Source: Caulobacteraceae bacterium
GTDB taxonomy: Bacteria > Pseudomonadota > Alphaproteobacteria > Caulobacterales > Caulobacteraceae
Direction of reading: 5' to 3'
DNA: 12,480 nucleotides
Assembly (NCBI GenBank): GCA_030151985.1
Contig: JASLDZ010000020.1
Span: 1-12,480, forward strand
The stretch's first letter is position 1. Each line of letters starts with the position of its first letter. Below are positions 1-6,178 of this stretch, piece by piece. A program made the translations under genes and the position numbers. A model generated the notes under the pieces. The model made no database searches, was not told the origin of the DNA, and saw only the letters and a program-made list of their open reading frames with translations.

Positions 1-570
1 CCCGCCAAGGCCGCGCCTCAGCCGAAGCCGCCGCAGCCGACCCTGGCTAAGCCCTCGCGCCCCCGCGCTCGTGCGGACCGACCGGACGCCCTGCCCGCCT
101 CCGACGGGGAAGACGACGACGCGCCGACGCCCGCGCCCAGCGAGGCCGAACTTGCGGGCGCCGCCTCCGCCGGGTCGGGCACGGGCCGAGGCGGAGGGCC
201 TTGCGACATGGGCGCGCGGGTGCAGGCGGCGCTGCGCGGCGATCCGCTGGTGCGCGCCTCCGCGCTGACCGGGGCGGCGCCGGGGCAGGCGCTGTGGGTG
301 TGGAACGGCGACTGGGTTCGCTCCGGCGGCCAGGACGGCAAGGGCCTGGCCGCCGTGCGCGAGGCGATCCTGTGGGAGGTGGGCTTCGCGCCGCCCGAAT
401 GCCGCACCGCGCCCGTGCGCGGGCTCGTGCTGATCACGCTCGACGCGGCGGCGGGAACGCGACGCCTCGTTCTCGGCGCGCAGAACTGGCGCTGGGCCGA
501 CCTTCTGCACCCGCGTCGCGACCCGCGGGCGGCGGCCGAGGCGCCGGCGTTGCGGCCCGCCGCGCGCTGA
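1..570 (+). CDS. Uncharacterised protein, C-terminal part (5' end outside window)
   Basis: The frame is open from the first base and ends at TGA 568-570, so at least 189 residues of a longer protein are visible. Residues 1 to about 66 (window numbering) are a low-complexity Pro/Ala linker: the first 36 are basic and Pro-rich, followed by an acidic GEDDD patch and more Pro/Ala/Gly. A compact C-terminal domain of roughly 120 residues begins near a CDMGAR motif (about residue 68). It contains a WVWNGDWV strand, a segment reading AVREAILWEVGFAPPEC, and a closing NWRWADLL. A Cys near the domain start and another in APPEC could pair if the domain is exported. I recall similar unnamed proteins in Caulobacteraceae but know no function. 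The Pro-rich linker before a small folded domain suggests a tethered or envelope protein, which is inference. It converges on the OmpA lipoprotein gene with 28 bases between stops. An internal ATG at 208 sits inside the conserved domain and is not a likely start. Confidence 0.75.
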   Translation, partial: PAKAAPQPKPPQPTLAKPSRPRARADRPDALPASDGEDDDAPTPAPSEAELAGAASAGSGTGRGGGPCDMGARVQAALRGDPLVRASALTGAAPGQALWVWNGDWVRSGGQDGKGLAAVREAILWEVGFAPPECRTAPVRGLVLITLDAAAGTRRLVLGAQNWRWADLLHPRRDPRAAAEAPALRPAAR

Positions 571-598
571 GGCGCGACGGGGCCGGTACGCTGGAGCC

Positions 599-1183
599 CT
601 AGGCGAGCACCACGAGCACGACGCGGCGGTTCTGCGCGCGGCCGGCCCGGCTCTTGTTCGAGGCCACCGGCGCCTCGTCGCCGTAGGAGATGGTCGCCAT
701 GCGGTTCAGCGCGACGCCCTGCTGGTTCATGAACAGGCGCACGGCCTCGGCCCGCTCCTCGCCCAGCTTCTTGTTCACGTCCTTGGAGCCGGTGGAGTCG
801 GTGTGGCCCTGGATCTCGACGTAGACGTTGCGGTTGTCCGCCTTCAGCTTGGAGGCGAAGTCCTGCAGCCGGGTCTGCGCCTCGGGCGACAGCTTGGAGC
901 TCTCGACCGGGAACTTCACCGAATCGTCCGACAGCACCATCTGGTACAGGAACTTGCCCTCGGCCAGCTTGCCGGCGGCGGTGGCGCGGTCCAGCGCGTC
1001 CTTGCTGGTGCGGTCGAGGTCGGCGAGGTGCGCCTCGTGCGCGTTCACCTGGCCCTGGGTGGTCGACAGCTTGCTGTCCACCGCCCCGACCTGTTCGTTG
1101 ACGTATCCCTTGGTGGCGCAGCCGGCGAGGGTGAGGGCGCCGAGCGCCAGGGCCATGGCGACGACGGGCGTCTTCTTGTTCAT
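599..1183 (-). CDS. OmpA/Pal-family peptidoglycan-binding lipoprotein
   Basis: This 194-residue protein should anchor the outer membrane to peptidoglycan. The N-terminus is a lipoprotein signal: MNKK, a hydrophobic stretch, and lipobox LAGC with the lipidated Cys at residue 22. Residues 23-24 are Ala-Thr with no Asp at +2, so outer-membrane sorting is expected. Residues 25-75 are rich in heptad-like charged/hydrophobic repeats and probably form a coiled coil. The OmpA C-terminal domain covers about 78-192, with GHTD at 126-129, a helix carrying ERAEAV at 143-148, and NRRV at 185-188. Asp129 and Arg144 have the 15-residue spacing of the diaminopimelate-contacting Asp/Arg pair of Acinetobacter OmpA, so peptidoglycan binding looks intact. 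The ATG start follows AGGAGA (1189-1194, minus strand) with a 5-base spacer. It is monocistronic and divergent from the methyltransferase gene. It is Pal-like in size, but the coiled coil differs from classical Pal and no tol genes are adjacent. Confidence 0.93.
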   Translation of the reverse strand: MNKKTPVVAMALALGALTLAGCATKGYVNEQVGAVDSKLSTTQGQVNAHEAHLADLDRTSKDALDRATAAGKLAEGKFLYQMVLSDDSVKFPVESSKLSPEAQTRLQDFASKLKADNRNVYVEIQGHTDSTGSKDVNKKLGEERAEAVRLFMNQQGVALNRMATISYGDEAPVASNKSRAGRAQNRRVVLVVLA

Positions 1184-1342
1184 TTCGCTCTCCTGCCCGC
1201 CCCAGGCCGTGCGCTTTTACCGCACCCGGCTCCGCTTGCCGACTCCGAAACGTAACACGGCGGACATCCCACGCGCGGAGGCGGCCCTCGCGCGTGCTAG
1301 GCTTGCGCCCGTCGGCCCGCGATTCGGCCGCGGAGAACGCCC
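1184..1342. promoter_or_regulatory. Divergent intergenic region (lipoprotein / DNA methyltransferase)
   Basis: These 159 bases lie between two divergently read genes and should hold both promoters. The region contains AT-richer patches, TTTTAC at 1215-1220 and GAAACGTAACA at 1246-1256, in otherwise very GC-rich DNA. On the plus strand TTGCCG (1236-1241) and GTAACAC (1252-1258) loosely resemble the alphaproteobacterial housekeeping -35/-10 elements, but the spacing is shorter than usual, so I make no firm promoter call. Two GANTC sites (1241-1245 and 1321-1325) would be CcrM targets if the host is a Caulobacter relative. No terminator is evident. Confidence 0.4.
1332..1337 (+). promoter_or_regulatory. 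Shine-Dalgarno for TTG-started DNA methyltransferase
   Basis: GGAGAA lies 5 bases before TTG 1343. The first in-frame ATG (1385) falls inside catalytic motif I, so the TTG is the latest start that keeps the SAM-binding motif whole. Confidence 0.65.
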
Positions 1343-2518
1343 TTGCCGGCCTTCAGCGCCTACGAATTCTTCTGCGGGGGCGGCATGGCGCGGGCCGGGC
1401 TCGGGTCCGGTTGGGACTGCCTGTTCGCCAACGACATCGACCCCCGCAAGGCGCGCGCCTACGCCGAGAACTGGGGCGCCGAAGGGCTGGCGTGCGGCGA
1501 CGTCGCCCATGTGACGCCCGGCGAGCTGCCCGGCCGGGCCGACCTCGCCTGGGCCTCCTTCCCCTGCCAGGACCTGTCGCTGGCGGGCGCGGGCGCGGGC
1601 CTGGGCGCGGCCGACGCGAACGCCGCCACCCGCTCGGGCGCCTTCTGGCCGTTCCGCCGGCTCCTGCGGGCGCTGGAGGCGGAAGGCCGCGCGCCTCCCC
1701 TGCTCGTGCTGGAGAACGTGCTGGGCGTGCTCACCGCGGCCGGCGGCGCGGACTTCGAGGCCCTGGTCTCCACCCTGGCCGAAGGCGGCCGTCGCGTGGG
1801 CGCGCTGGTGATCGACGCCCGGCGCTTCACGCCGCAGTCGCGGCCCCGGGTGTTCCTGGTCGCCTTCGCGGGCGAGCCGCCGCCGCACCTGGTCGGGCCG
1901 CGACCCCAGCCCCCGTGGACGCCTCCCGCGCTCCAGGCGGCGCACGACCGCCTGCCGGCCGCCCTTCGGCGCAGCTGGGCCTGGTGGAGGCTTCCCGAGC
2001 CGCAGGCCCCCGCCGTCTCGCTGGCGCAGGTGGTCGAAGAGAGCCCCTGCGGCGTCGCGTGGCGAACGCCGACGGAGATCGCCGCCATCGTGGCCAGCAT
2101 GAGCCCGGCCAACCGGGCGAAGCTCGACGCCGCCCGCGAGGCCTCCCGCCGCGGACCGCGCCAGGTCGGCTTCCTCTACCGCCGCACGCGGCCCGACGGC
2201 GCGGGCGGCCGGATCGTGCGGGCGGAGGCGCGTTTCGACGGGACGGCGGGCTGCCTGCGCACGCCCGCGGGCGGCTCCTCGCGCCAGACGCTCCTGCTGG
2301 TGGAGGATGGCCGCCTGCGCGCCCGCCTGATCACCGCGCGCGAGGCGGCGAGGCTGATGGGGCTTTCGGACGATTACCGACTGCCCGCCCGCTACAGCGA
2401 GGCCTACCACGTGGTCGGCGACGGGGTCGCGCCGCCCGTGGTCCGCCACCTCGCCGCCGGTCTGCTGGAACCTCTGGTCGAGAGCCTGCGCGCCGGGGAG
2501 GCGCGGGCGGCGGCCTGA
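1343..2518 (+). CDS. DNA (cytosine-5) methyltransferase, apparently orphan
   Basis: This 391-residue enzyme transfers a methyl group from SAM to C5 of cytosine in double-stranded DNA. The C5-methyltransferase motifs occur in canonical order: motif I EFFCGGGMARAGLG (8-21); an acidic ND-D motif after it (30-33); motif IV with the catalytic Pro-Cys-Gln (Cys75); motif VI ENV (124-126); motif VIII QSRPR (165-169); a motif IX-like segment CLRTPAGGSSRQ (304-315); and motif X GDGVAPP (359-365). The target-recognition region should be about 180-300, but the recognised sequence cannot be read from it. The start is TTG, chosen because the next in-frame ATG is within motif I. No endonuclease gene lies beside it: the left neighbour is a lipoprotein and the right one a small membrane protein, so it looks like a solitary, possibly regulatory or protective, methylase. 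It ends 2 bases before the convergent stop of the 91-residue gene. Codon and base use match the neighbours, so there is no sign of recent import. Confidence 0.95.
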   Translation: MPAFSAYEFFCGGGMARAGLGSGWDCLFANDIDPRKARAYAENWGAEGLACGDVAHVTPGELPGRADLAWASFPCQDLSLAGAGAGLGAADANAATRSGAFWPFRRLLRALEAEGRAPPLLVLENVLGVLTAAGGADFEALVSTLAEGGRRVGALVIDARRFTPQSRPRVFLVAFAGEPPPHLVGPRPQPPWTPPALQAAHDRLPAALRRSWAWWRLPEPQAPAVSLAQVVEESPCGVAWRTPTEIAAIVASMSPANRAKLDAAREASRRGPRQVGFLYRRTRPDGAGGRIVRAEARFDGTAGCLRTPAGGSSRQTLLLVEDGRLRARLITAREAARLMGLSDDYRLPARYSEAYHVVGDGVAPPVVRHLAAGLLEPLVESLRAGEARAAA

Positions 2519-2520
2519 GC

Positions 2521-2796
2521 CTAGGGCGCGACGGGGCGGGGCGGCGGGTTTCCGACTCCGCGCGCCGGAACGCCGGCCCCCGCGGCGGCGGGAGCGGGCG
2601 AGCCGGCGTTGGGATCACCCCGGTTCCAGCCGGCCTGCGGCGCGGCCTTGTGCCCCGTCGCCGCCCGCCAGAGGATGGCGCCGCCGAGCACGACCACCAC
2701 GATCGCCAGGATCACCCACAGCTCCACGCGAGTGCGGTCCTCCTGCGCGTCGTGCGCGTGGGCGTAGTCGGGCTTCTTGTCGGGATCGGCGGCCAT
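2521..2796 (-). CDS. Small single-span membrane protein, third gene of the ABC exporter operon
   Basis: This 91-residue protein has a charged N-terminus (residues 1-23, His/Asp/Lys-rich), one strongly hydrophobic segment at about 25-43 (VELWVILAIVVVVLGGAILW), and a Gly/Pro/Ala-rich tail of about 45 residues. There is no signal-peptidase site and no recognised domain. Its ATG lies 13 bases past the stop of the ATPase gene, with GGAG 8 bases upstream (2805-2808, minus strand), so it is probably co-translated with the exporter. The stop TAG (2521-2523) nearly abuts the convergent methyltransferase stop. The arrangement suggests an accessory of the polysaccharide exporter or a bystander inner-membrane protein, and the function is unknown. 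The hydrophobic span in a frame coupled to its neighbour makes it more credible than a chance frame, but part of the Pro/Ala tail could be GC-driven read-through. Confidence 0.65.
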   Translation of the reverse strand: MAADPDKKPDYAHAHDAQEDRTRVELWVILAIVVVVLGGAILWRAATGHKAAPQAGWNRGDPNAGSPAPAAAGAGVPARGVGNPPPRPVAP

Positions 2797-2809
2797 GGGC
2801 GGAACTCCG

Positions 2810-3580
2810 TCAGGCCGCCGCGGCCTGGGTGACGAAGCGCTGGTGACGGAAGTCGAGCCATTCGCGCGTAGGACCGTAGAAGGCGATCTGCCCCGCTTCC
2901 AGCTCCAGCACCTTGTTGCAGACGCGCTCGACGAGGTTGAAGTCGTGCGTGCCCATGATGACGATGCGCGCCTTCTTGACGAACTCCATCATCCGGTCGC
3001 CGGCCTTCTGCACGAAGGCGTAGTCGCCGGCGCTCAGCCACTCGTCCAGCACCAGGATGTCGGCTTCGAACTCGGTGGCGCAGGCGAACATCAGCCGCGC
3101 CATCATGCCCGCCGAGTAGGTCTTCACCGGCAGGCGCACGAAGTCGCCCAGCCCGGAGAACTCCACGATGGAGTCGATCCGCTCGTTGATGACGCGGTCC
3201 GGGATCATGCGCATCTGGCCGATCTTGCGGATGTTCTGCAGCCCGGTGGACTCGACGTCGAGGCCGGAGGCGTGGGCGATCATGGAGGTGAGGGAGCCCT
3301 TCACGTCCACCCGGCCCTTGGCGGGCTCGTAGACGCCCGCGATCACCTTCAGCAGCGAGGTCTTGCCCGAGCCGTTATGGCCGACCAGCGCCAAGCGGTC
3401 GCCGTCCTGTACCTCGAAGCTGACGTTTTCGAGCGCGCGCACGACGGTGACGTCGGACTGGCCCTGGTACAGCTTGCCGCCGATGGCGAGGTTGAACACC
3501 GCCGTGCGCAGCGACTGCGCCCGGACGCTGTAGATCTGGTAGTCGAGGGTGACGCCGGTCAGTTTGACAAAGCTGCTCAA
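2810..3580 (-). CDS. Polysaccharide ABC exporter, ATP-binding subunit (Wzt/KpsT-like)
   Basis: This 256-residue ATPase powers export of a lipid-linked surface polysaccharide across the inner membrane with the permease encoded just upstream. Visible motifs are Walker A GHNGSGKT (67-74), signature YSAGM (155-159, the variant typical of Wzt/KpsT rather than LSGGQ), Walker B ILVLDEW (175-181, catalytic Glu180), and the H-loop His212 in MGTHD. The extra N-terminal strand and insertion before the ABC core (about 5-45) also fit this subfamily. The protein ends some 40 residues after the H-loop, so the C-terminal carbohydrate-binding domain found in O9a-type Wzt (over 400 residues) is absent. The start is TTG 3578-3580, behind GGGAG and 12 bases after the permease stop. 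The first internal Met is residue 100, beyond Walker A, so TTG is required. Confidence 0.95.
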   Translation of the reverse strand: MSSFVKLTGVTLDYQIYSVRAQSLRTAVFNLAIGGKLYQGQSDVTVVRALENVSFEVQDGDRLALVGHNGSGKTSLLKVIAGVYEPAKGRVDVKGSLTSMIAHASGLDVESTGLQNIRKIGQMRMIPDRVINERIDSIVEFSGLGDFVRLPVKTYSAGMMARLMFACATEFEADILVLDEWLSAGDYAFVQKAGDRMMEFVKKARIVIMGTHDFNLVERVCNKVLELEAGQIAFYGPTREWLDFRHQRFVTQAAAA

Positions 3581-3587
3581 CGGACCG

Positions 3588-3592
3588 CTCCC
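3588..3592 (-). promoter_or_regulatory. Shine-Dalgarno for TTG-started ABC ATPase
   Basis: On the minus strand GGGAG immediately follows the permease stop codon and lies 7 bases before the TTG. It decides the ATPase start and implies coupled translation of the two exporter subunits. Confidence 0.6.
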
Positions 3593-4381
3593 TCAGAGCC
3601 AGAACACGACGCGACGGCGGTACAACGCCATCAGGGCGAAAGCGATCACCACCAGCACGCCCAGGAAGGCGAGCGAGAACACCCAGTGCTCCATCGCCAC
3701 CGCCCGGCCGAGGAGCGGCTGGCGCACGAGCTCCAGCAGGTGCGCATAGGGATTGGCCTCCAGGAACACCCGTCGCGGGCCCTGCATCTGGGCGGGCACC
3801 CAGAAGATCGGCGTCACGAAGAACAGCACCTGCACCGAGAACTGCACGAACTGGTTGATGTCCCGGAACCGGGTCGAGGGGATCGCCACGATCAGGCTCA
3901 TGAAGAAGCCGCACGCCAGGGTGATCGCCAGCCCGGGGATCAGCTCCCAGGTCGGTATGGAGCCGAGCCGCAGCACCCCCAGCACGATCCAGAAGGCGAT
4001 CAGCTGCGCCATGAAGTTGATGAACGCGCGGTGCATCATCAGGAAGACGTGGAAGGTCAGCGGCAGCTTCTGCGTGTGCATGAGCCCGCCCGACCCGATG
4101 AAGACGCCGGCGGCCTCGCCCAGGAGGGCGCCCATGATCGACCAGCTCAGGATGCCCGAGATGATCAGGGCGAAGTTCTGCTGGAAGTTCTGACCCAGCA
4201 GGCCGCCGAACACGAACGACAGCGAGAAGGAGATCGCGAGCAGGTTGGCCGACAGCCAGAACGGGCCCAGCACCGTGCGCCGGAAGCGGGCGATCACCTG
4301 CTCCCAGCCGACGCGCAGCCACAGGGGCGCAAGCTTCGCGCCGTCCACGAAATCCTTCAGCGCGGCGGAAACAGGATTCAT
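3593..4381 (-). CDS. Polysaccharide ABC-2 exporter permease (Wzm/KpsM-like)
   Basis: This 262-residue inner-membrane protein forms the channel through which the finished glycan is moved to the periplasm. About six membrane spans are visible, near residues 43-63, 70-95, 115-138, 147-168, 180-197 and 234-254. Family hallmarks are the N-terminal amphipathic region leading to RFRRTVLGPFW (32-42) and FRDINQFVQFSVQVLFFVTP (172-191). The short C-terminal tail YRRRVVFWL is also typical. Length is normal for the family. It is the first gene of the operon and reads into the ATPase gene after 12 bases. The ATG start (4379-4381) has no convincing Shine-Dalgarno, but no better upstream start is evident. 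The absence of visible wzx/wzy genes and the presence of this pair point to the ABC-dependent rather than the Wzy-dependent route. Confidence 0.94.
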   Translation of the reverse strand: MNPVSAALKDFVDGAKLAPLWLRVGWEQVIARFRRTVLGPFWLSANLLAISFSLSFVFGGLLGQNFQQNFALIISGILSWSIMGALLGEAAGVFIGSGGLMHTQKLPLTFHVFLMMHRAFINFMAQLIAFWIVLGVLRLGSIPTWELIPGLAITLACGFFMSLIVAIPSTRFRDINQFVQFSVQVLFFVTPIFWVPAQMQGPRRVFLEANPYAHLLELVRQPLLGRAVAMEHWVFSLAFLGVLVVIAFALMALYRRRVVFWL

Positions 4382-4627
4382 GCGTCAGGCGATCCGACAG
4401 GCCGTGCCGTCCCAAGATGGCGGACGGAGGAGAAGGCGAGGGTGAGGCGAGGGCGGGACCGCCCTTCTGGTCGCTTTGGGTCCGGCAGGATCGGCCTCTC
4501 GATACGCAAAGGCCCGCCCCGCCCCGCAGGCCGCGCGCCGTCCGAACACCCCGGCGGGCAGCTACCAGATCGGCCCTGGCCACACAACCCGTGGGGGCTT
4601 GGCCGCGGCGGGAGCACGAGGGCGGCT
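4382..4627. promoter_or_regulatory. 246-base intergenic region: 5' side of the exporter operon and 3' side of the methyltransferase
   Basis: No convincing gene is seen here. Both flanking genes read on the minus strand, so the region should hold the terminator of the methyltransferase and the promoter of the exporter operon. A near-perfect inverted repeat, AGGGCGGGACCGCCCT (4450-4465, 7-base arms around GA), lies 69 bases before the permease ATG and could be an operator. GC-rich arms near 4511-4520 and 4553-4560 can pair to form a long hairpin, followed on the minus strand by CTTTG, which is a poor terminator match. No consensus -35/-10 pair could be assigned. Confidence 0.4.
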
Positions 4628-5344
4628 CTAGGCGGAGCGCTTGCGCAGCACCGCCACCTTGGGGATGTTCGCCTGCCCGGCGAACGGCTGGTTCACCACG
4701 AAGGCGAACTCAACCTCCGCGCCCAGGGCCTCCAGCCCTTGCAGCTCGGGTGCCTCGAGCGGCGGGAAGCGGCCGTTGCGGAACCAGTGGTCGACCAGGT
4801 GCGCGGTGGTCACCGTGGCGGGCAGGTCGGCGTAGAACGGCGATTGCCAGTGCAGGTCCTCGACGATGTAGAGCCCGCCGGGCGCCAAGTGCGGGAACAG
4901 CACCTTTAAGGCCAGCTGCTGGTGGAACGAGGCGTGGCTGCCGTCGTCGATGACGAGGTCGAAGGTCTCGCCGCCCGCCGCGCGCTCGAGGTCGGCCTCG
5001 ACGCCGGAGTCCCCGCGCGTGAACACGAACCGCGGGTCGCGGATGGAGGAGAAGTCGCTGATGTCGAACCCGTGCACCACCGCGCTGGGGAAGTAGCGCA
5101 GCCACATGTCGACCGAGGGCGCTGCGGCGATCGGGCGGTCGGGGTCGCCCCCGACCTCGGGCCCGCCGGCGCACAGGCCGATCTCCATCATCCGCCGCAG
5201 GCCCTGGCGGCGCGGTTGTAGAAGGAGGTCGTAGAGCAGCGTATAGGCGTGCGGCTCCGGATGGGCGGTCCCCTTATCCGACTGGAAGGCGTTCGCCAGC
5301 GCGGTCAGGTGCAGCGCCTCCGGAGCGGGGTCGGTGCGGTCCAT
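4628..5344 (-). CDS. Class I SAM-dependent methyltransferase (MycE/ElmMI-like sugar O-methyltransferase type)
   Basis: This 238-residue soluble enzyme probably O-methylates a sugar, or the growing glycan, using SAM. It begins with a helix carrying SDKGT (22-26) and HAYTLLYDLL (32-41), a pattern known from macrocin/rhamnosyl O-methyltransferases. Motif I is MEIGLCAGG (53-61), the acidic ribose-binding residue is Asp94 in GFDIS, and a metal-site-like IDDGSH lies at 132-137 before LAPGGLYIVEDLHW (153-166). The DDGSH and ED pairs match the divalent-metal ligands known in MycE. An aromatic-rich C-terminal region (165-225) would cover the acceptor site. The ATG is preceded by GGAG with a 7-base spacer on the minus strand. 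It is divergent from the GT-A glycosyltransferase and lies directly upstream of the exporter operon on the same strand. The methyl acceptor cannot be told from sequence, and cephalosporin-hydroxylase-like relatives share the core. Confidence 0.85.
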   Translation of the reverse strand: MDRTDPAPEALHLTALANAFQSDKGTAHPEPHAYTLLYDLLLQPRRQGLRRMMEIGLCAGGPEVGGDPDRPIAAAPSVDMWLRYFPSAVVHGFDISDFSSIRDPRFVFTRGDSGVEADLERAAGGETFDLVIDDGSHASFHQQLALKVLFPHLAPGGLYIVEDLHWQSPFYADLPATVTTAHLVDHWFRNGRFPPLEAPELQGLEALGAEVEFAFVVNQPFAGQANIPKVAVLRKRSA

Positions 5345-5438
5345 GACGATCTCCGGGGCGCGGGTGCGACCCGCGGAGCGGTCCTTCTAGAAGGCGCGGA
5401 GCCCGCGCGGCAAGACGGCAGGCGGCGAGGAGACACGG
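5345..5438. promoter_or_regulatory. Divergent regulatory region with palindrome and flanking repeats
   Basis: This 94-base region separates divergent methyltransferase (-) and glycosyltransferase (+) genes. It contains a perfect 12-base palindrome CCTTCTAGAAGG (5383-5394), which includes the usually rare tetramer CTAG, bracketed by two copies of CGCGGAGC (5372-5379 and 5395-5402). A separate inverted repeat, CGCGGGT-GCG-ACCCGCG, occupies 5359-5375. The arrangement resembles an operator serving both genes, but no known regulator motif is matched. Confidence 0.4.
5428..5432 (+). promoter_or_regulatory. Shine-Dalgarno for TTG-started glycosyltransferase
   Basis: AGGAG lies 6 bases before TTG 5439. 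It favours that codon over the in-frame ATG at 5487, which would delete the first beta strand of the GT-A fold. Confidence 0.7.
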
Positions 5439-6104
5439 TTGCGGATCAAGCTGTTCCAGACCTCCGACGCCTACGCCTATTTCGACATGCTGGGCGCCAC
5501 CTCGCAGACCGCGCGCGCCTTCTGTCGCCGGGCCGACGTCGCCTACGAATGCTTCATCGGCGTCCGACGGGGGTGGCAGGGGTGGCACGCCACCTACAAC
5601 CGCATCCCTTATATGTTCGACCTCCTGATGGAGGGCTACGACGGCTGGGTCCTCTACATGGACGCCGACGCCTATGTGAACGACCTGGACTTCGACCTGC
5701 GGAGCTACCTGGCCGACAAGGGCGGCTACGCGCTGATCGGCGCGCGGGCGGGCGGCAGCGACTTCTACTGGGACCTGAACATCGGCGTCCTGCTGATGAA
5801 CATGGGCCACCCGCTGATGAAGGAGCTGGCGCGCGAGTGGTACGCCTACCTCTCGCGCTACGACCTCACCACCGACGCCTCCGGCTGGGCCGAGCGCATC
5901 TCGGACGACCAGGCCATGCTGCAGGAGCTCCTGGCCCAGCGGCCGCAGAGCGAGGCCGCGGTGCTCCACGAGTCGTGGGACTTCATCAACTCCCACTACG
6001 CCAGCTTCGTGCGCCAGCTCATGCGCTCCACCGACCTGCCCTTTCCCGACCGCGTTGCGGCGCTGCAGGCGCGTGTCGCCGAGGTCATGGCGACGCAGGG
6101 CTGA
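5439..6104 (+). CDS. GT-A fold glycosyltransferase with DxD motif (GT34-like layout)
   Basis: This 221-residue protein should transfer a sugar from a nucleotide-sugar donor to the growing glycan in the cytoplasm. Residues 1-10 form a short first strand (RIKLFQTSD). YNRIPYMFDLLMEGYDGWVLYMDAD (53-77) gives the aromatic-rich approach to the metal-binding DxD (Asp75-Ala-Asp77). NIGVLLMN (114-121) is the acceptor-side strand, and DDQAML (156-161) is the catalytic-site segment seen in several GT-A families. HESWDFINSHY (177-187) closes the fold. The order of aromatic-rich DxD segment, N-x-G strand and DDQ resembles GT34 (GMA12/MNN10) and other small GT-A enzymes, though I cannot fix the family. There is no signal peptide or membrane span. 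The TTG start is supported by AGGAG. It is followed after 74 bases by the DUF4214-FkbM gene on the same strand. Confidence 0.82.
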   Translation: MRIKLFQTSDAYAYFDMLGATSQTARAFCRRADVAYECFIGVRRGWQGWHATYNRIPYMFDLLMEGYDGWVLYMDADAYVNDLDFDLRSYLADKGGYALIGARAGGSDFYWDLNIGVLLMNMGHPLMKELAREWYAYLSRYDLTTDASGWAERISDDQAMLQELLAQRPQSEAAVLHESWDFINSHYASFVRQLMRSTDLPFPDRVAALQARVAEVMATQG

Positions 6105-6122
6105 CGCCGGCCCCTGGCGTCG
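6102..6122 (+). terminator. Hairpin at the glycosyltransferase stop codon
   Basis: An inverted repeat starts at the TGA codon: GACGCC (6103-6108) pairs with GGCGTC (6116-6121). A further G-C pair and two wobble pairs extend it to 9 pairs around a 3-base loop. No U-tract follows, so it may be a weak terminator, an mRNA-stabilising hairpin between the two genes, or chance pairing in GC-rich DNA. Confidence 0.3.
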
Positions 6123-6178
6123 CTTGCCGCCGTCCGGGCGAGCCGGTAAGCGGCCGGTGTGGCAGCAGGGACGTTCGG

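Noticed and set aside
562..576. CGCGC-TGAG-GCGCG hairpin at the stop of the first gene as a terminator
   Set aside because: The stem is only 5 bases in GC-rich sequence and no T-tract follows. Chance is the better explanation.
1241..1325. GANTC pair as a specific CcrM control signal
   Set aside because: GANTC also occurs inside several genes of this window, so two copies in 159 bases is only mildly enriched, and CcrM is not shown to be present.
1217..2449. 410-residue minus-strand open frame over the DNA methyltransferase
   Set aside because: It has no domain and Arg/Ala/Gly-rich composition, and it is antisense to a gene with all C5-methyltransferase motifs.
4378..4617. 79-residue minus-strand open frame in the intergenic region
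   Set aside because: It is Pro/Arg/Ser-rich with no Shine-Dalgarno and no hydrophobic or domain pattern, and it overlaps the permease start. It is probably non-coding leader DNA.
2777..4909. 710-residue plus-strand open frame
   Set aside because: It lies antisense across the ATPase, permease and part of the methyltransferase, is a His/Asp/Gln/Arg-rich low-complexity translation, and has no motif. It is a codon-bias shadow of GC-rich genes.
5249..6178. Upstream extension of the DUF4214-FkbM frame
   Set aside because: This stretch overlaps the GT-A gene and its promoter in another frame and reads as Arg/Gly-rich nonsense. GTG 6179 sits just before the domain.
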